From Sphingomonas phyllosphaerae FA2 (lineage in GTDB: Bacteria; Pseudomonadota; Alphaproteobacteria; Sphingomonadales; Sphingomonadaceae), in assembly GCF_000427645.1 (NCBI RefSeq), contig NZ_KE386571.1, forward strand, positions 620,001-684,000: DNA of 64,000 bases, in the 5' to 3' direction. A model generated the notes under the pieces. The model was not told the DNA's origin and searched no databases. It saw nothing but the letters and a program-made list of their open reading frames with translations. The position numbers and the translations under genes were made by a program. Shown piece after piece: positions 47,324 to 56,038 of this stretch (positions within the stretch are counted from its first letter, which is position 1; each line of letters begins with the position of its first letter).

Positions 47324-48292
47324 TCAGATCTCGAAGCTCACCATCCGGGACATGATGAAGGCGCCGATCGCCATCCAGATCAGGCCGCCGACGGCGGTGA
47401 CGGTCAGCCGCATGTCGCTGAAGAACGTCTGCATATACGGCGGGTTGATCGCGTAGATCAGCCCGAAGACGATGAACGGCAACGAGCCAATGATATAGGC
47501 CGATGCCTTCGATTCCGACGACATCGCCTTGATCTTCAGCTTCATCTGGCCGCGCTGGCGCAGCACGGTGGCGAGATTCTGGAGCGTTTCGGCCAGATTG
47601 CCACCGGTTTCGCGCTGAATCGCGATCGTAATGACGAAGAACTGGAATTCGGCGGTCAGAAGCCGGTCGGCGGTTTCCTGCAACGCGACGTCCATCGAAC
47701 GGCCGATACGCATCTTGTCGGACACCGAGCGGAATTCCTCGCCGACCGGGCCGGGGACCTCGGCAGCGACGACCTGCATCGTCTCCGAGATCGGCAGACC
47801 CGAGCGCAGGCCGCGGACCAGCAGCTCGATCGCATCGGGGAATTTGGCGATGAACGCGCCGATGCGGCGCTTGATGAGGAACGCCACCGCGAGATGCGGG
47901 ATGAGGGCACCCAGCATCATCGCGACGAACAAAGCGATCAGCACCGGCACGCCCTGCAGCAGCATCAGCAGCAGCGTGACGATCGCGATCGTGACCGCGG
48001 CGATGCCATATTGGCCGACGGTCCACGGCTTGCCGGTCATCGACAGCCGCTTTCGCAGCTCCGCGGCGTTGGGGAGGATGCGGATGACCGCGAGATCGGC
48101 GCGCGTCGCGCTCTTCCCGGTGATGCGGCGCATCTGCGCCTCGATCGTGTTGGTCGGCGCGGGCACATGGCGCTCACGCAGCACCGCCAGCCGGCGTGCA
48201 CCCGCCTTCTGCGTCGATGGCGCGGCAAGCGCGAAGACCAGCAGCCCCAGCGTCAGCGCACCCGCCAGCAGCAACAGGATCAGCGGGGACAT
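47324..48292 (-). CDS. tadB: Tad pilus platform protein TadB
   Basis: 322 residues of the T2SS-F family: an N-terminal helix (MSPLILLLLAGALTLGLLVF), a cytoplasmic loop, two helices near 105–140, the F domain (FPDAIELLVRGLRSGLPISE, RQRETGGNLAETLQNLA-like IQRETGGNLAETLQNLATVL), and two C-terminal helices. In the usual tad order cpaF/tadA should precede it. Here the CpaE gene ends only 31 bases upstream, so the ATPase gene is missing from this place. Confidence 0.9.
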   Translation of the reverse strand: MSPLILLLLAGALTLGLLVFALAAPSTQKAGARRLAVLRERHVPAPTNTIEAQMRRITGKSATRADLAVIRILPNAAELRKRLSMTGKPWTVGQYGIAAVTIAIVTLLLMLLQGVPVLIALFVAMMLGALIPHLAVAFLIKRRIGAFIAKFPDAIELLVRGLRSGLPISETMQVVAAEVPGPVGEEFRSVSDKMRIGRSMDVALQETADRLLTAEFQFFVITIAIQRETGGNLAETLQNLATVLRQRGQMKLKIKAMSSESKASAYIIGSLPFIVFGLIYAINPPYMQTFFSDMRLTVTAVGGLIWMAIGAFIMSRMVSFEI

Positions 48293-48323
48293 GGCGGCTC
48301 CACGTCGAGGGGGCGGATGCCGC

Positions 48324-49595
48324 TCACTTCCGCGCCGGCTTCTTCGCGACCAGTTCGGTGATGCGCGCGAGCAGCGACCCGCCGCGTCCTGCGCCGCCGT
48401 TCAGCGGCACCGGATCATCGCCGGTCGCAGCCAGCAAGCGGTTCGCCAGATCGGCGAGCGGCGCGACAGTCTTCGAATTCTTGCCGACCGCCGCCATCGG
48501 CTTGCCCGTTTTCGCAGCCTGCGCCGCGAGTTTGTGATCATAGGGGATCGCGACGTCGATCTTGTGCTCGATCGATCCCTCGAAATCCTTGCGCAGCACC
48601 TCCTGTTGCGCGCCGGGATGGACGCGATTGGCGAGGACGCAGACCTGCGCCTGCGGCGCGTTGGTGCGCAGCCACGACAGCAACCGGATCGTATCGCGCG
48701 CCGCGGCCAGCGTCAGCTCGGTCACCAGCACGACCGCCTGTACCTCGGTCATCAAATGCGGGTGCTGGATCAGCATCGCGCGCGGCAGGTCCATCACGCT
48801 CATGTCGAACGCGCTGCGCAGTTCCTCCTGCAACTGGTAATAGGCCGTGCCGTCGGTGACGATCGGGTTGCTGATCGGCGCCTCGGCCGACAGCACCGAC
48901 AGCGTGTCGGACGCGCGGACGAGCGCGCGTTCGAGGAACAGGCCGTCGATGCGGCTGGGATTGTCGATCGCGTCGATCAGCCCGCGCCCCGGCTCGACGT
49001 CCATGGCCAGCGCATTGGTGCCGAAGTGTACGTCGAGGTCGAGCAACGCGGTCGAGCGCTTGCCGGTCTCGCTCATCTGCCACGCCAGCGATGTCGCGAT
49101 CGTCGAGGCGCCGACGCCGCCGCGGCAGCCGATCACCGCGAGCGCGGCGTGAACGCGCTCCGCCGCGCCATCGGCATAGCGCGGCGCGTTGAGCATCGCC
49201 TGTGCCGAGGCGAAGGCATCGCGCACCGCGTCGACGCCCAGCGGCTTCAGCAGATAATCGTGGATGCCGCTGGCCAGCAGATCGCGATAGAGGCGGACGT
49301 CGTTGACCGGCCCGGCGGCGATCACGATCGTGCCGGGCTCGCAGACTTCGGCGAGGCTGTTGATGTCGGTGAGCGGATCGCTGGTTTCGCTGAGATCGAC
49401 GAACAGCAATTGCGGGCTGGAGGAAACCGCCAGCGTCTGCACCGCCTGCCGCAGCCCGCCCTTGTAGACGTTTTCCTGCGGCCAGCCGAGTTCGTCGACC
49501 ACAGCGCGCAGCGTCATGCTGGCATTGTCGTCGCAGCAGAAGGCGAGGAACGGGGCGCGCGTCGCTGCGCCCGCGACTTTCCACGGTGCGTTCAT
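48324..49595 (-). CDS. cpaE: Tad pilus localisation ATPase CpaE/TadZ
   Basis: 423 residues. A receiver-like N-terminal domain (about 15–130; LLFVDLSETSDP, SGIHDYLLKPLG) is followed by a ParA/MinD-type ATPase with deviant Walker A GCRGGVGASTIATSLAW and LLDLDVHFGTNALAMDVEPG. TadZ/CpaE proteins place the Tad machine at the pole. It overlaps neither neighbour: cpaD ends one base upstream and tadB starts 31 bases downstream. Confidence 0.92.
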   Translation of the reverse strand: MNAPWKVAGAATRAPFLAFCCDDNASMTLRAVVDELGWPQENVYKGGLRQAVQTLAVSSSPQLLFVDLSETSDPLTDINSLAEVCEPGTIVIAAGPVNDVRLYRDLLASGIHDYLLKPLGVDAVRDAFASAQAMLNAPRYADGAAERVHAALAVIGCRGGVGASTIATSLAWQMSETGKRSTALLDLDVHFGTNALAMDVEPGRGLIDAIDNPSRIDGLFLERALVRASDTLSVLSAEAPISNPIVTDGTAYYQLQEELRSAFDMSVMDLPRAMLIQHPHLMTEVQAVVLVTELTLAAARDTIRLLSWLRTNAPQAQVCVLANRVHPGAQQEVLRKDFEGSIEHKIDVAIPYDHKLAAQAAKTGKPMAAVGKNSKTVAPLADLANRLLAATGDDPVPLNGGAGRGGSLLARITELVAKKPARK

Positions 49596-49596
49596 G

Positions 49597-50229
49597 TCAG
49601 CGGCCCCCCGTCGATTCGCTCTTCACGACGGTGCCGCCGCCGCCGGTCGGCGCGGCCTTGCGCCACACGCCGATCGCCTTCGCGCCGCTGGCCGCCGCGC
49701 CGGCGCCATCGTCGCGCTTGCCGCGGATCAGGTCGTTCGGATCGGCGATCATCGCCGCGAGCGTGCCGTTGATCGCACAGCCGAACGCGCCGCTGGTGTG
49801 TGCGTCGAAATTGACGAGCGTGGCGGACGCGCCGGGCGCCTGGCAGCTGGGCACCGAAGCGGTGGCGCGCGTCACGACGACGCGCAGCGTGCCCGGCGGC
49901 GGGGCGTCGCCGTGCGCGGCGGCGGCGGGCGCGAGCCGCAGCCCGCGGGCGCTCGCCAGCGCCGCAATCTCTGCCCGTGCCCCCGGCGAGGCGGCGGGAT
50001 CGTCGATCGCGATCGTCGCGCCGGCGGCGGGCGCGAGCACGTCGAGCCAGCCGCGCAGCCGTTGCGCTTCGCCGCCGCCCAGACCGTCGGGCCCGGCGAG
50101 CAGATCGAGCGCATAGTCGGTCTGCGCGACGACCGGCTGGTGAACGGTTTCCAGCCCGCGATATTCGCCGCACGCGGCAAGCGGCAGCGCGGCGACGAGG
50201 GCGCACAGGAGGAGCGGACGCGGGGTCAT
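49597..50229 (-). CDS. cpaD: Tad pilus lipoprotein CpaD
   Basis: 210 residues. The lipoprotein signal MTPRPLLLCALVAALPLAAC has Cys20 as the lipidated residue. The mature domain matches CpaD (VVVTRATASVPSCQAPG, then GCAINGTLAAMIADPNDLIR). It assists assembly of the CpaC outer-membrane secretin. I chose the ATG with GAGGA eight bases upstream; an ATG three codons earlier and a GTG overlapping the cpaC stop are alternatives. The cysteine pair in the mature part (SCQAPG, GCAING) fits a periplasmic disulphide. Confidence 0.88.
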   Translation of the reverse strand: MTPRPLLLCALVAALPLAACGEYRGLETVHQPVVAQTDYALDLLAGPDGLGGGEAQRLRGWLDVLAPAAGATIAIDDPAASPGARAEIAALASARGLRLAPAAAAHGDAPPPGTLRVVVTRATASVPSCQAPGASATLVNFDAHTSGAFGCAINGTLAAMIADPNDLIRGKRDDGAGAAASGAKAIGVWRKAAPTGGGGTVVKSESTGGR

Positions 50230-50240
50230 GAAGGGCATCC

Positions 50241-51776
50241 TCACTTGATCGAGAAGCCGGGCGCGGCCGGCGCGGGCGGGGTCGCGAGCTTCGGCTTGGG
50301 GCGGTCGGCGGCGCGATCGCCGCTGTCGAGCTTGCCCAGCAGCGCGCGTTCGAGATCGGTCGGCGCCTTGTAGCCGTCGGTCGGCAGCTTGATGTCGGCG
50401 GCGTCGACGGGGCGCACGAGATACGGGGTGATGACGATCACCAGCTCGGTTTCGTTGCGCTGGAACCCGTTCGAGCGGAACAGCGCGCCGAGGATCGGCA
50501 GGTCGCCGATGCCGGGCGTCTTCGTGTAGCTGTTGTTGTGCGTGTTCTGCATCAGCCCGGCGATCATGAAGCTCTGGCCCGAGCCCAGCTCGACGGTGGT
50601 TTCCGCACGACGCGTGGTGAGCGCCGGGACGCGTGCGCTGCCTACCGACACGGCGTTGCCATAGTCGAGCTGCGACACCTCGGGCTTCACGCGCAGCGAG
50701 ATGCGCCCGTCCGACAGGACGGTCGGCGTATAGGCGAGGCTGACGCCGAACTGCTTGTATTCGATCGAGTTGGTGCCGAGCGCCTGCGCGATCGGGATCG
50801 GGATCTCGCCGCCGGCCAGGAAGGTGCCGGTCTCCCCCGACAGCGCGGTCAGGTTCGGGCTGGCGAGCGTCGTGACCTGGCCCAGCGTCTCACCGAGATC
50901 GAGCGCGTTGATGAAGTCGGTGCCCAGCAGGCTGCCGAACAGGCTGAACGTGCCGCCGCTGCTGCTGACCGCGGGGAGCGTGAACAGCGTGCCGCCACTT
51001 TGCAGGTTCGGATCGGTGCCGGGCAGCACGTTGGTGATCGTGCCCTGACGCCCGAAGCCGAGGCCGAGTAGCGGGTTCTTGCGGCCCAGCGTGCGGGTGG
51101 TGATGTTGTTGGCGATGTTCTTCAGGAACGAGCGGCTGACCTCGGCGAACTTGACCTGAAGGTTGACCTGGAGCGGGGTCGCCACCTTGATGCGGTTGAT
51201 GACGCCGATCTTGAAGGTGGCGCCTTCGGCGCTGGGATCGACGCCGGGGTTCAGCAGGCCGGTCACCAGCCGCTGCGCCTGCTCGGCGTCCGCAGGAGCG
51301 GCGGCGTTGCCGTTCAGCACCGCGATCTGCCCGACCAGCGTGACGTGGAAGTCGCTGCCCGGCAGTGCGGCCTGGAGCATCCGATCGATCTGCGTCGCGT
51401 TCTGCGCAACGCGGACCGAGGCGGAATAGATCACCGCGCCCGCACGATCGGTGGCGAAGATCGTCGCCTCGCCGTCCGCCTTGCCGAACAGATGGATCTG
51501 GCGCGGGTTGGCGACATAGACGTCGGCGGTCGCGGCGTTCGAGGTCCATACCTCGGTCACCGCGGCGGGAAGGGTGATGAGTTCACCCTCGCCGATCGAG
51601 AGCCACTTTTCGATGCTCGGCTTGGTGACGCCGACCGGCGGCAGGCCGCTGCGGACGACCGGGCGGGCCGCTAGGGCGCGCTGCGCGCCGCGCGGGGCGG
51701 CGGCGATGGTGGCGGGGGCGAGCGCCGCCGTCAGCGCCGCGGCCAGCGCCGCGCCATGATACAGGGGGGAGCGCAT
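50241..51776 (-). CDS. cpaC: Tad pilus secretin CpaC
   Basis: 511 residues. It has a signal peptide, a pilus-assembly N-terminal domain (GEGELITLPAAVTEVWTSNA, VYVANPRQIHLFGKADG), a BON-like segment, and the secretin core with VKFAEVSRSFLKNIANN, ASPNLTALSGETGTFLAGGE, IPIPI and GIGDLPILGALFRSNGFQRN. The C-terminal S-domain-like tail is Pro/Lys-rich. It forms the outer-membrane channel for the Flp pilus. It lies between cpaB and cpaD with gaps of a few bases. Confidence 0.94.
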   Translation of the reverse strand: MRSPLYHGAALAAALTAALAPATIAAAPRGAQRALAARPVVRSGLPPVGVTKPSIEKWLSIGEGELITLPAAVTEVWTSNAATADVYVANPRQIHLFGKADGEATIFATDRAGAVIYSASVRVAQNATQIDRMLQAALPGSDFHVTLVGQIAVLNGNAAAPADAEQAQRLVTGLLNPGVDPSAEGATFKIGVINRIKVATPLQVNLQVKFAEVSRSFLKNIANNITTRTLGRKNPLLGLGFGRQGTITNVLPGTDPNLQSGGTLFTLPAVSSSGGTFSLFGSLLGTDFINALDLGETLGQVTTLASPNLTALSGETGTFLAGGEIPIPIAQALGTNSIEYKQFGVSLAYTPTVLSDGRISLRVKPEVSQLDYGNAVSVGSARVPALTTRRAETTVELGSGQSFMIAGLMQNTHNNSYTKTPGIGDLPILGALFRSNGFQRNETELVIVITPYLVRPVDAADIKLPTDGYKAPTDLERALLGKLDSGDRAADRPKPKLATPPAPAAPGFSIK

Positions 51777-51777
51777 C

Positions 51778-52788
51778 TCAGTTCTTTCCTGCGACGGAGA
51801 CTTCGGTCACGGCATTGCCGCGGGCGATACGGACCTTGGGGCCGGCGGCGATGGCAGCGACGACGGGCGTGCCGGGGATCGAGGGGCCAGCGGGTTGCGT
51901 ATTCGCGCGCGGCGGCGCGGTGCGACGCTGGAAGCGCGAGACGTCGGCACCGACCGCATAGGTGGTGTTGCCGGTCTGCGGCGTGTTCTGGAGCCGGTCG
52001 AGCACCGCTTCCTCGCCCTTCGCGTCGTGCGTGTCGCCGACGCTGACGCTGCCCGAGGCGATCGCGCGGTCGAGTTCGGAGGCGTTGTCGGCGAGCGATC
52101 GCAGCGACAGCGACAGCGTGCCGATCGTCTGCGCCACCGCGATCTGCTCGGCGATCTTCGGGGTCGCCTCGACGGTAATCGTTGAGAAGGTCTGGACGAC
52201 GGTGTTGCCCTGTTCGTCCTTCTGATCGGTGGTGCGCTGATCGGTGGCGAGGACGCGCAGGTTGCGCATCACCGTCTCGCTGGCGCGCAGCGGCGGGCCG
52301 TCGCCTTCGACCGACTGGGTCAGGATCAGGTCGATATGGTCGCCCGGGAAGACGAAGCCGGCGACGCTGGTCTGCGCCGACACCGGCACCGTCACCGCGC
52401 GCATGCCCGGCCCGAGCGCGGCGGCCAGGAAGCCGCGATCACCGGGCTTCACCAGTTGCCCCTGCGTCACCGGCTGGCCGGCGGTGATCGGCAGGCGGAC
52501 GACCGTGCCGATCAGCTTGCCCAGATCGGTGCCGCTGCGCATGTAATAAGCGTTCTCCACCAGCTCCTTGGGCCAGGGCTGGAACTTCAGCGCGCTGGCG
52601 TCGAGGATCGTGCCGACCGGCAGCGCGCGCGTGGCGACCAGCACCTCCGGCCCGTCGATCTTCGGCGCGGCGGCCAGCGCCGCAGCCTCCGGCGCGGGCG
52701 AGCCGACCAGCATCGAGCGCGCGGCGAACGCGGTGATCGCGGCCACCATCAAGGCTCCGACCAGCAGAATGAGCTTGCGACTGTCCAT
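51778..52788 (-). CDS. cpaB: Tad pilus assembly protein CpaB/RcpC
   Basis: 336 residues. An N-terminal membrane helix (LILLVGALMVAAITAFAARS) is followed by a SAF domain (VLVATRALPVGTILDASALK, QPVTQGQLVKPGDRGFLAAA), the CpaB core (VPVSAQTSVAGFVFPGDHID LILTQ is continuous) and a C-terminal region of low complexity. CpaB is a periplasmic scaffold of the Tad secretin. It follows cpaA after 48 bases and precedes cpaC by one base. Confidence 0.92.
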   Translation of the reverse strand: MDSRKLILLVGALMVAAITAFAARSMLVGSPAPEAAALAAAPKIDGPEVLVATRALPVGTILDASALKFQPWPKELVENAYYMRSGTDLGKLIGTVVRLPITAGQPVTQGQLVKPGDRGFLAAALGPGMRAVTVPVSAQTSVAGFVFPGDHIDLILTQSVEGDGPPLRASETVMRNLRVLATDQRTTDQKDEQGNTVVQTFSTITVEATPKIAEQIAVAQTIGTLSLSLRSLADNASELDRAIASGSVSVGDTHDAKGEEAVLDRLQNTPQTGNTTYAVGADVSRFQRRTAPPRANTQPAGPSIPGTPVVAAIAAGPKVRIARGNAVTEVSVAGKN

Positions 52789-52836
52789 GAATGACCCTGT
52801 CCCCGCGCGGCGCCACCGGCGCCCGTCTGCCTGCGA

Positions 52837-53313
52837 TTATTGGATAAATTGGTTAAGGAGCGGTTCGCGAAGCGCGAGCAGCCCGGCGAGTGCGATCGCA
52901 ACGCCGTACGGCACCTCGATCGCGGTGGTGCGGCATCGAACGCGATGCTCGACCAGCATCGCCAGCGTCAGCGCGCCGCCGATCACCGACATCGCCAACA
53001 GCATGTCGAGCAGGTGCAGCGGCGCGAGCCACAGCGAGAGCGCGCCGATCAGCTTGACGTCGCCACCGCCCATCTGCCCGATCGCGAACGCGCCGACGAA
53101 AAGGGCGAAGACGAGCAAGGCGACGCCGAATTGTATCGCCATGCCCGGCCAGGGATTGAGCCCGATCGCCACCCACCACAGCGGCGCGAGCAGCGCGATC
53201 GCGGCGTTCTTCCAATTGGCGATCTCACGCGAGCGCACGTCCTGGATACCCGCCGACAACAGCAACGCGCCCATCAGGACGGGCAGCAGCCATGCAAGAA
53301 ATCCCCAGCTCAT
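52837..53313 (-). CDS. cpaA: Prepilin peptidase CpaA/TadV
   Basis: A 158-residue, multi-helix A24-type aspartic peptidase without the N-methylation domain. It carries the two catalytic Asp motifs: GIQDVRSREIANW (Asp25) and MGGGDVKLIGA (Asp85). It would cut the leader from Flp prepilins and TadE/F-like pseudopilins. It heads the cluster cpaA-B-C-D-E-tadB-tadC. No flp pilin gene is seen upstream; an alpha/beta hydrolase diverges there. Confidence 0.92.
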   Translation of the reverse strand: MSWGFLAWLLPVLMGALLLSAGIQDVRSREIANWKNAAIALLAPLWWVAIGLNPWPGMAIQFGVALLVFALFVGAFAIGQMGGGDVKLIGALSLWLAPLHLLDMLLAMSVIGGALTLAMLVEHRVRCRTTAIEVPYGVAIALAGLLALREPLLNQFIQ

Positions 53314-53362
53314 GCCGCATGGCGCTAGACGGAATGGTTTGAGAAACCGTAACCATGCCGCG

Positions 53363-54301
53363 ATGCCGACGACGACCGATCCCGCCGCGGTGCGCCGCGC
53401 CCTGCCGGCCGACGCTCGCCTGTCCTTCGATCGTGCGGCCGACGGATGGCCGTTGCGCCGTTTCTCCCGGCCCGGTCGCGGCCGCGGTGCGTTGATGTTT
53501 CAGGGCGGGCGCGGCGACATGATCGAGAAATATCTGGAGTCGTTTGCCGACTGGCATGAGCGCGGCTGGGCGGTCACGGCGTTCGACTGGCGCGGGCAGG
53601 GCGGGTCGGGACGTTTGTGCGCGAACCCGCATGTCGGCCATTGCGACGACTTCGCGCCGTTGATCGACGATCTGGCCGGGCTCTGGCGGGACTGGACCAG
53701 CGAACAGGACGGGCCGCATGTGATCGTCGGCCACTCAATGGGCGGTTATATGGTGCTGCGTGCGCTGCTCGACGGCGCGATCCGCGCGGATGCGGTGGTG
53801 CTGGTCGCGCCGATGCTGGGGCTGCGCTCGCCGGTCGGATCGTGGCTGGGAACGCGGGTGGCGCAGGCGATGCGACGGCTGGGTGATCCGACGCGCCCCG
53901 CGTGGAAGAGCCATGAACGGCCGGGCATGTTGCCGCGCCAGCGGCTGCTGACGGCCGACGATGCGCGCTATTCGGACGAGGCGTGGTGGCTGGAGGCACA
54001 GCCCGACCTGCGGCTTGGTCCGCCGAGCTGGGCGTGGCTGGCGGAGGCGTTCAGCGCGACCGCGCGATTGCGACGCGACCCTGGGCTTGCGACGCTGAGG
54101 ACGCCGGTGCTGATGCTGGTGGCGGACAATGATCGGCTGGTGGACCCGCGTGCCGCGGCGGAGGTGGCGGCGCAACTGCCGAATGCGACGCTGGTCCGGT
54201 TCGGGCGGGAAGCGGCGCACGAGTTGCTGCGCGAGGCCGATCCGGTGCGTCGGCGCGCGATAACGGCGATCGACGACTTCCTCGATCGGCATGCGGCATG
54301 A
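53363..54301 (+). CDS. Alpha/beta hydrolase (lysophospholipase-like)
   Basis: 312 residues of the alpha/beta fold. FDWRGQGGSGRLCANPHVGH precedes the nucleophile elbow VIVGHSMGG (Ser125); the acid is in LMLVADNDRLVDP and the His in AAHELLREAD. The GQGGSGR–GHSMGG combination is typical of PldB/monoglyceride-lipase-like enzymes, so a lysophospholipase or monoacylglycerol lipase role is probable but unproved. No signal peptide. The stop overlaps the start of the following FAD enzyme (ATGA). Confidence 0.87.
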   Translation: MPTTTDPAAVRRALPADARLSFDRAADGWPLRRFSRPGRGRGALMFQGGRGDMIEKYLESFADWHERGWAVTAFDWRGQGGSGRLCANPHVGHCDDFAPLIDDLAGLWRDWTSEQDGPHVIVGHSMGGYMVLRALLDGAIRADAVVLVAPMLGLRSPVGSWLGTRVAQAMRRLGDPTRPAWKSHERPGMLPRQRLLTADDARYSDEAWWLEAQPDLRLGPPSWAWLAEAFSATARLRRDPGLATLRTPVLMLVADNDRLVDPRAAAEVAAQLPNATLVRFGREAAHELLREADPVRRRAITAIDDFLDRHAA

Positions 54302-55371
54302 GCTTCGACATCGCGATTGTCGGGGCCGGGATCGCCGGCGCCAGCCTGGCCGCGGCGATCGGCGATCGTGCGCGGGTGCTGCTGCTCGAGGGGGAAGAGC
54401 GGCCCGGCTATCACGCGACCGGGCGGTCCGCGGCCTTCTGGTCAGAGACATATGGCGGGCCGCATATCCAGCCGCTCACCACCGCATCGGGGCCGATGCT
54501 ACAGGCAGGCGGCTATCTCGATCCGCTCGGCGCGGTGCATATCGGGCGCGACGAGGATGCGGCGGCGATCGAAGCGCTGCTGGACGAATTCGCCGCCACC
54601 CCGGTCGCGCTGTCGGCGGTCGATCCGCAGCCGCTGATCCCCGGGCTGCGGGCCGAATGGACGTTGGGGGTAGGAGAGCCGACCTGCGCCTATATCGATG
54701 TGGCCCGGCTGCACGGTGACTATCTGCAACAGGCGACGCGTAGCGGCACCAGGATAGAAAGCGGCGCGCGGCTGGAGGCGGCGTCGAGGCAGGCGGGCGT
54801 GTGGCGGATCGAGACCGAGCACGGGCGCTCGTTCGAGGCGACCATTCTGGTCGATGCGGCGGGGGCGTGGGCGGACGAGGTGGCGACGCGCTGCGGCGTC
54901 GCGCCGATCGGGATCACGCCGTACCGCCGGACGATGGTGCAATTGCAGACCGATCCGGCGGCGCCCGCGACGCTGCCGTTCGTCATCGATGTGAACGGCG
55001 GCTTCTATTTCAAGCCGGAGGCGGGCGGACGTTTGTGGCTGAGCCCGCATGACGAGCATCCGGTGCCGGCGCACGACGTGGCGGCGGAGGAGCTGGACGT
55101 GGCGATCGCGATCGATCGACTGGAGCGGGCGGTCGACTGGCGCGTGGTGCGGGTCGAGCGGCGCTGGGCAGGATTGCGGTCGTTCGCGCCGGACCGGCTG
55201 CCGGTGTACGGCAGCGCAGAGTCGTGCTTTTTCTGGTTCGCAGGGCAGGGCGGGTTCGGCATTCAGACCGCGCCGGCCGCCGCGCGGATCGGTGCGGCGT
55301 TGCTGCTCGATACCGCGATGCCGGACGGGATCGATGCGGCGCGTTACGCGCCGTCACGCTTCAAGCGCTGA
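54298..55371 (+). CDS. FAD-dependent D-amino acid dehydrogenase (DauA-like)
   Basis: 357 residues of the DAO/GlyOx fold. The N-terminal FAD loop is IVGAGIAGAS; PGYHATGRSAAFWSETYGGP is very close to the DauA (D-arginine dehydrogenase) N-terminal signature. Substrate-side residues occur in GVAPIGITPYRRTMVQLQ and SFAPDRLPVYG, and the second FAD segment is WFAGQGGFGIQTAPA. A broad D-amino acid or cyclic amine oxidation is likely; D-arginine is only the nearest named relative. It is translationally coupled to the hydrolase upstream. Confidence 0.85.
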   Translation: MSFDIAIVGAGIAGASLAAAIGDRARVLLLEGEERPGYHATGRSAAFWSETYGGPHIQPLTTASGPMLQAGGYLDPLGAVHIGRDEDAAAIEALLDEFAATPVALSAVDPQPLIPGLRAEWTLGVGEPTCAYIDVARLHGDYLQQATRSGTRIESGARLEAASRQAGVWRIETEHGRSFEATILVDAAGAWADEVATRCGVAPIGITPYRRTMVQLQTDPAAPATLPFVIDVNGGFYFKPEAGGRLWLSPHDEHPVPAHDVAAEELDVAIAIDRLERAVDWRVVRVERRWAGLRSFAPDRLPVYGSAESCFFWFAGQGGFGIQTAPAAARIGAALLLDTAMPDGIDAARYAPSRFKR

Positions 55372-55404
55372 CTCCTGGAGTGTGATCCATACAAGCTGAA
55401 GCGC

Positions 55405-55429
55405 CACCCCGGCCTTCGCCGGGGTGACG
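55405..55429. repeat. Palindromic unit, family E
   Basis: caccccggccttcgccgggg and tgacg form a 9-bp caccccggc/gccggggtg hairpin with a CTTC loop, 33 bases after the oxidase stop. Copies of this unit act as terminators or mRNA ends in many alphaproteobacteria. Only one copy is present here. Confidence 0.6.
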
Positions 55430-55462
55430 ACGGGAGATGGTTCAAGCCGGGTGGATCAAACT

Positions 55463-55645
55463 CTAATCGCGCTTGCGTTCCGGAACGGCGGGCACCTGGC
55501 CGAGCAGGGTCAGCAAGGTCGGAATGTCGCCGGTGATGTAGGTGTCGGTGGGAACGCGCAGGCTGGTGCGCAGCGCGCGGCCCATCGTGCTCAATTGCTC
55601 CTGCTTGTCCCGCTCCTTCGCCTGCACGACTTCGATCCTACGCAT
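55463..55645 (-). CDS. Small hypothetical protein
   Basis: 60 residues: MRRIEVVQAKERDKQEQLST, GRALRTSLRVPTDTYITGDI, then PTLLTLLGQVPAVPERKRD. It is charged, with a short hydrophobic run (IPTLLTLLG) and no signal peptide. The start is not supported by a clear ribosome-binding site; an upstream ATG (55702) gives 79 residues. No family is recognised. Codon use fits its neighbours. Confidence 0.45.
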   Translation of the reverse strand: MRRIEVVQAKERDKQEQLSTMGRALRTSLRVPTDTYITGDIPTLLTLLGQVPAVPERKRD

Positions 55646-55834
55646 TACGATGATGCCGCAACCCGCGGCGTTCGAACGAAGAACCTGCCGACAGGCTTGC
55701 ATGTTCCCGCGTCCGAGCAGCGGTTCGTCGCACCGGAGATGCCGGTCGCCGGATCAATTTGTTCAGCGCCGCGCAACCTTTGATGGCGGTGGCGATTGTG
55801 CAGCCAACGACGATAACGGATCGCGAAGGCCGCC

Positions 55835-55915
55835 ATGTTGAAGCAGATCATGCCCCTGACACTCGCGCTCCTGCCGCTGGTCGCCGTGGTGAGCGCGGTG
55901 TGGAACGTCCCCTGA
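55835..55915 (+). CDS. Candidate 26-residue hydrophobic peptide
   Basis: ATG at 55835 opens MLKQIMPLTLALLPLVAVVS followed by AVWNVP, one membrane-spanning segment with a positive start. GAAGG lies six bases before the ATG. It is too short for statistics, and it could be a real small membrane protein or a chance frame. It sits between a charged hypothetical gene and the rplI terminator. Confidence 0.35.
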   Translation: MLKQIMPLTLALLPLVAVVSAVWNVP

Positions 55916-55978
55916 TTTCCAAGTTTTACGGCCCCCCGAAGGCGCCGCCGTTCCCCCCCGACTGGCGGTGCCAAAAGG

Positions 55979-56014
55979 AAAGGCCCGCCCGGAGCGATCC
56001 GGGCGGGCCTTTCT
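55979..56014. terminator. Rho-independent terminator of rpsF-rpsR-rplI
   Basis: The stem aaaggcccgcccgg/ccgggcgggccttt (14 bp) with loop AGCGAT has an A-run on one side and T-run on the other, so it can work in both directions. It lies 25 bases after the rplI stop. Confidence 0.88.
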
Positions 56015-56038
56015 TCGTGCAGGCGATGCGTAAGGCGA

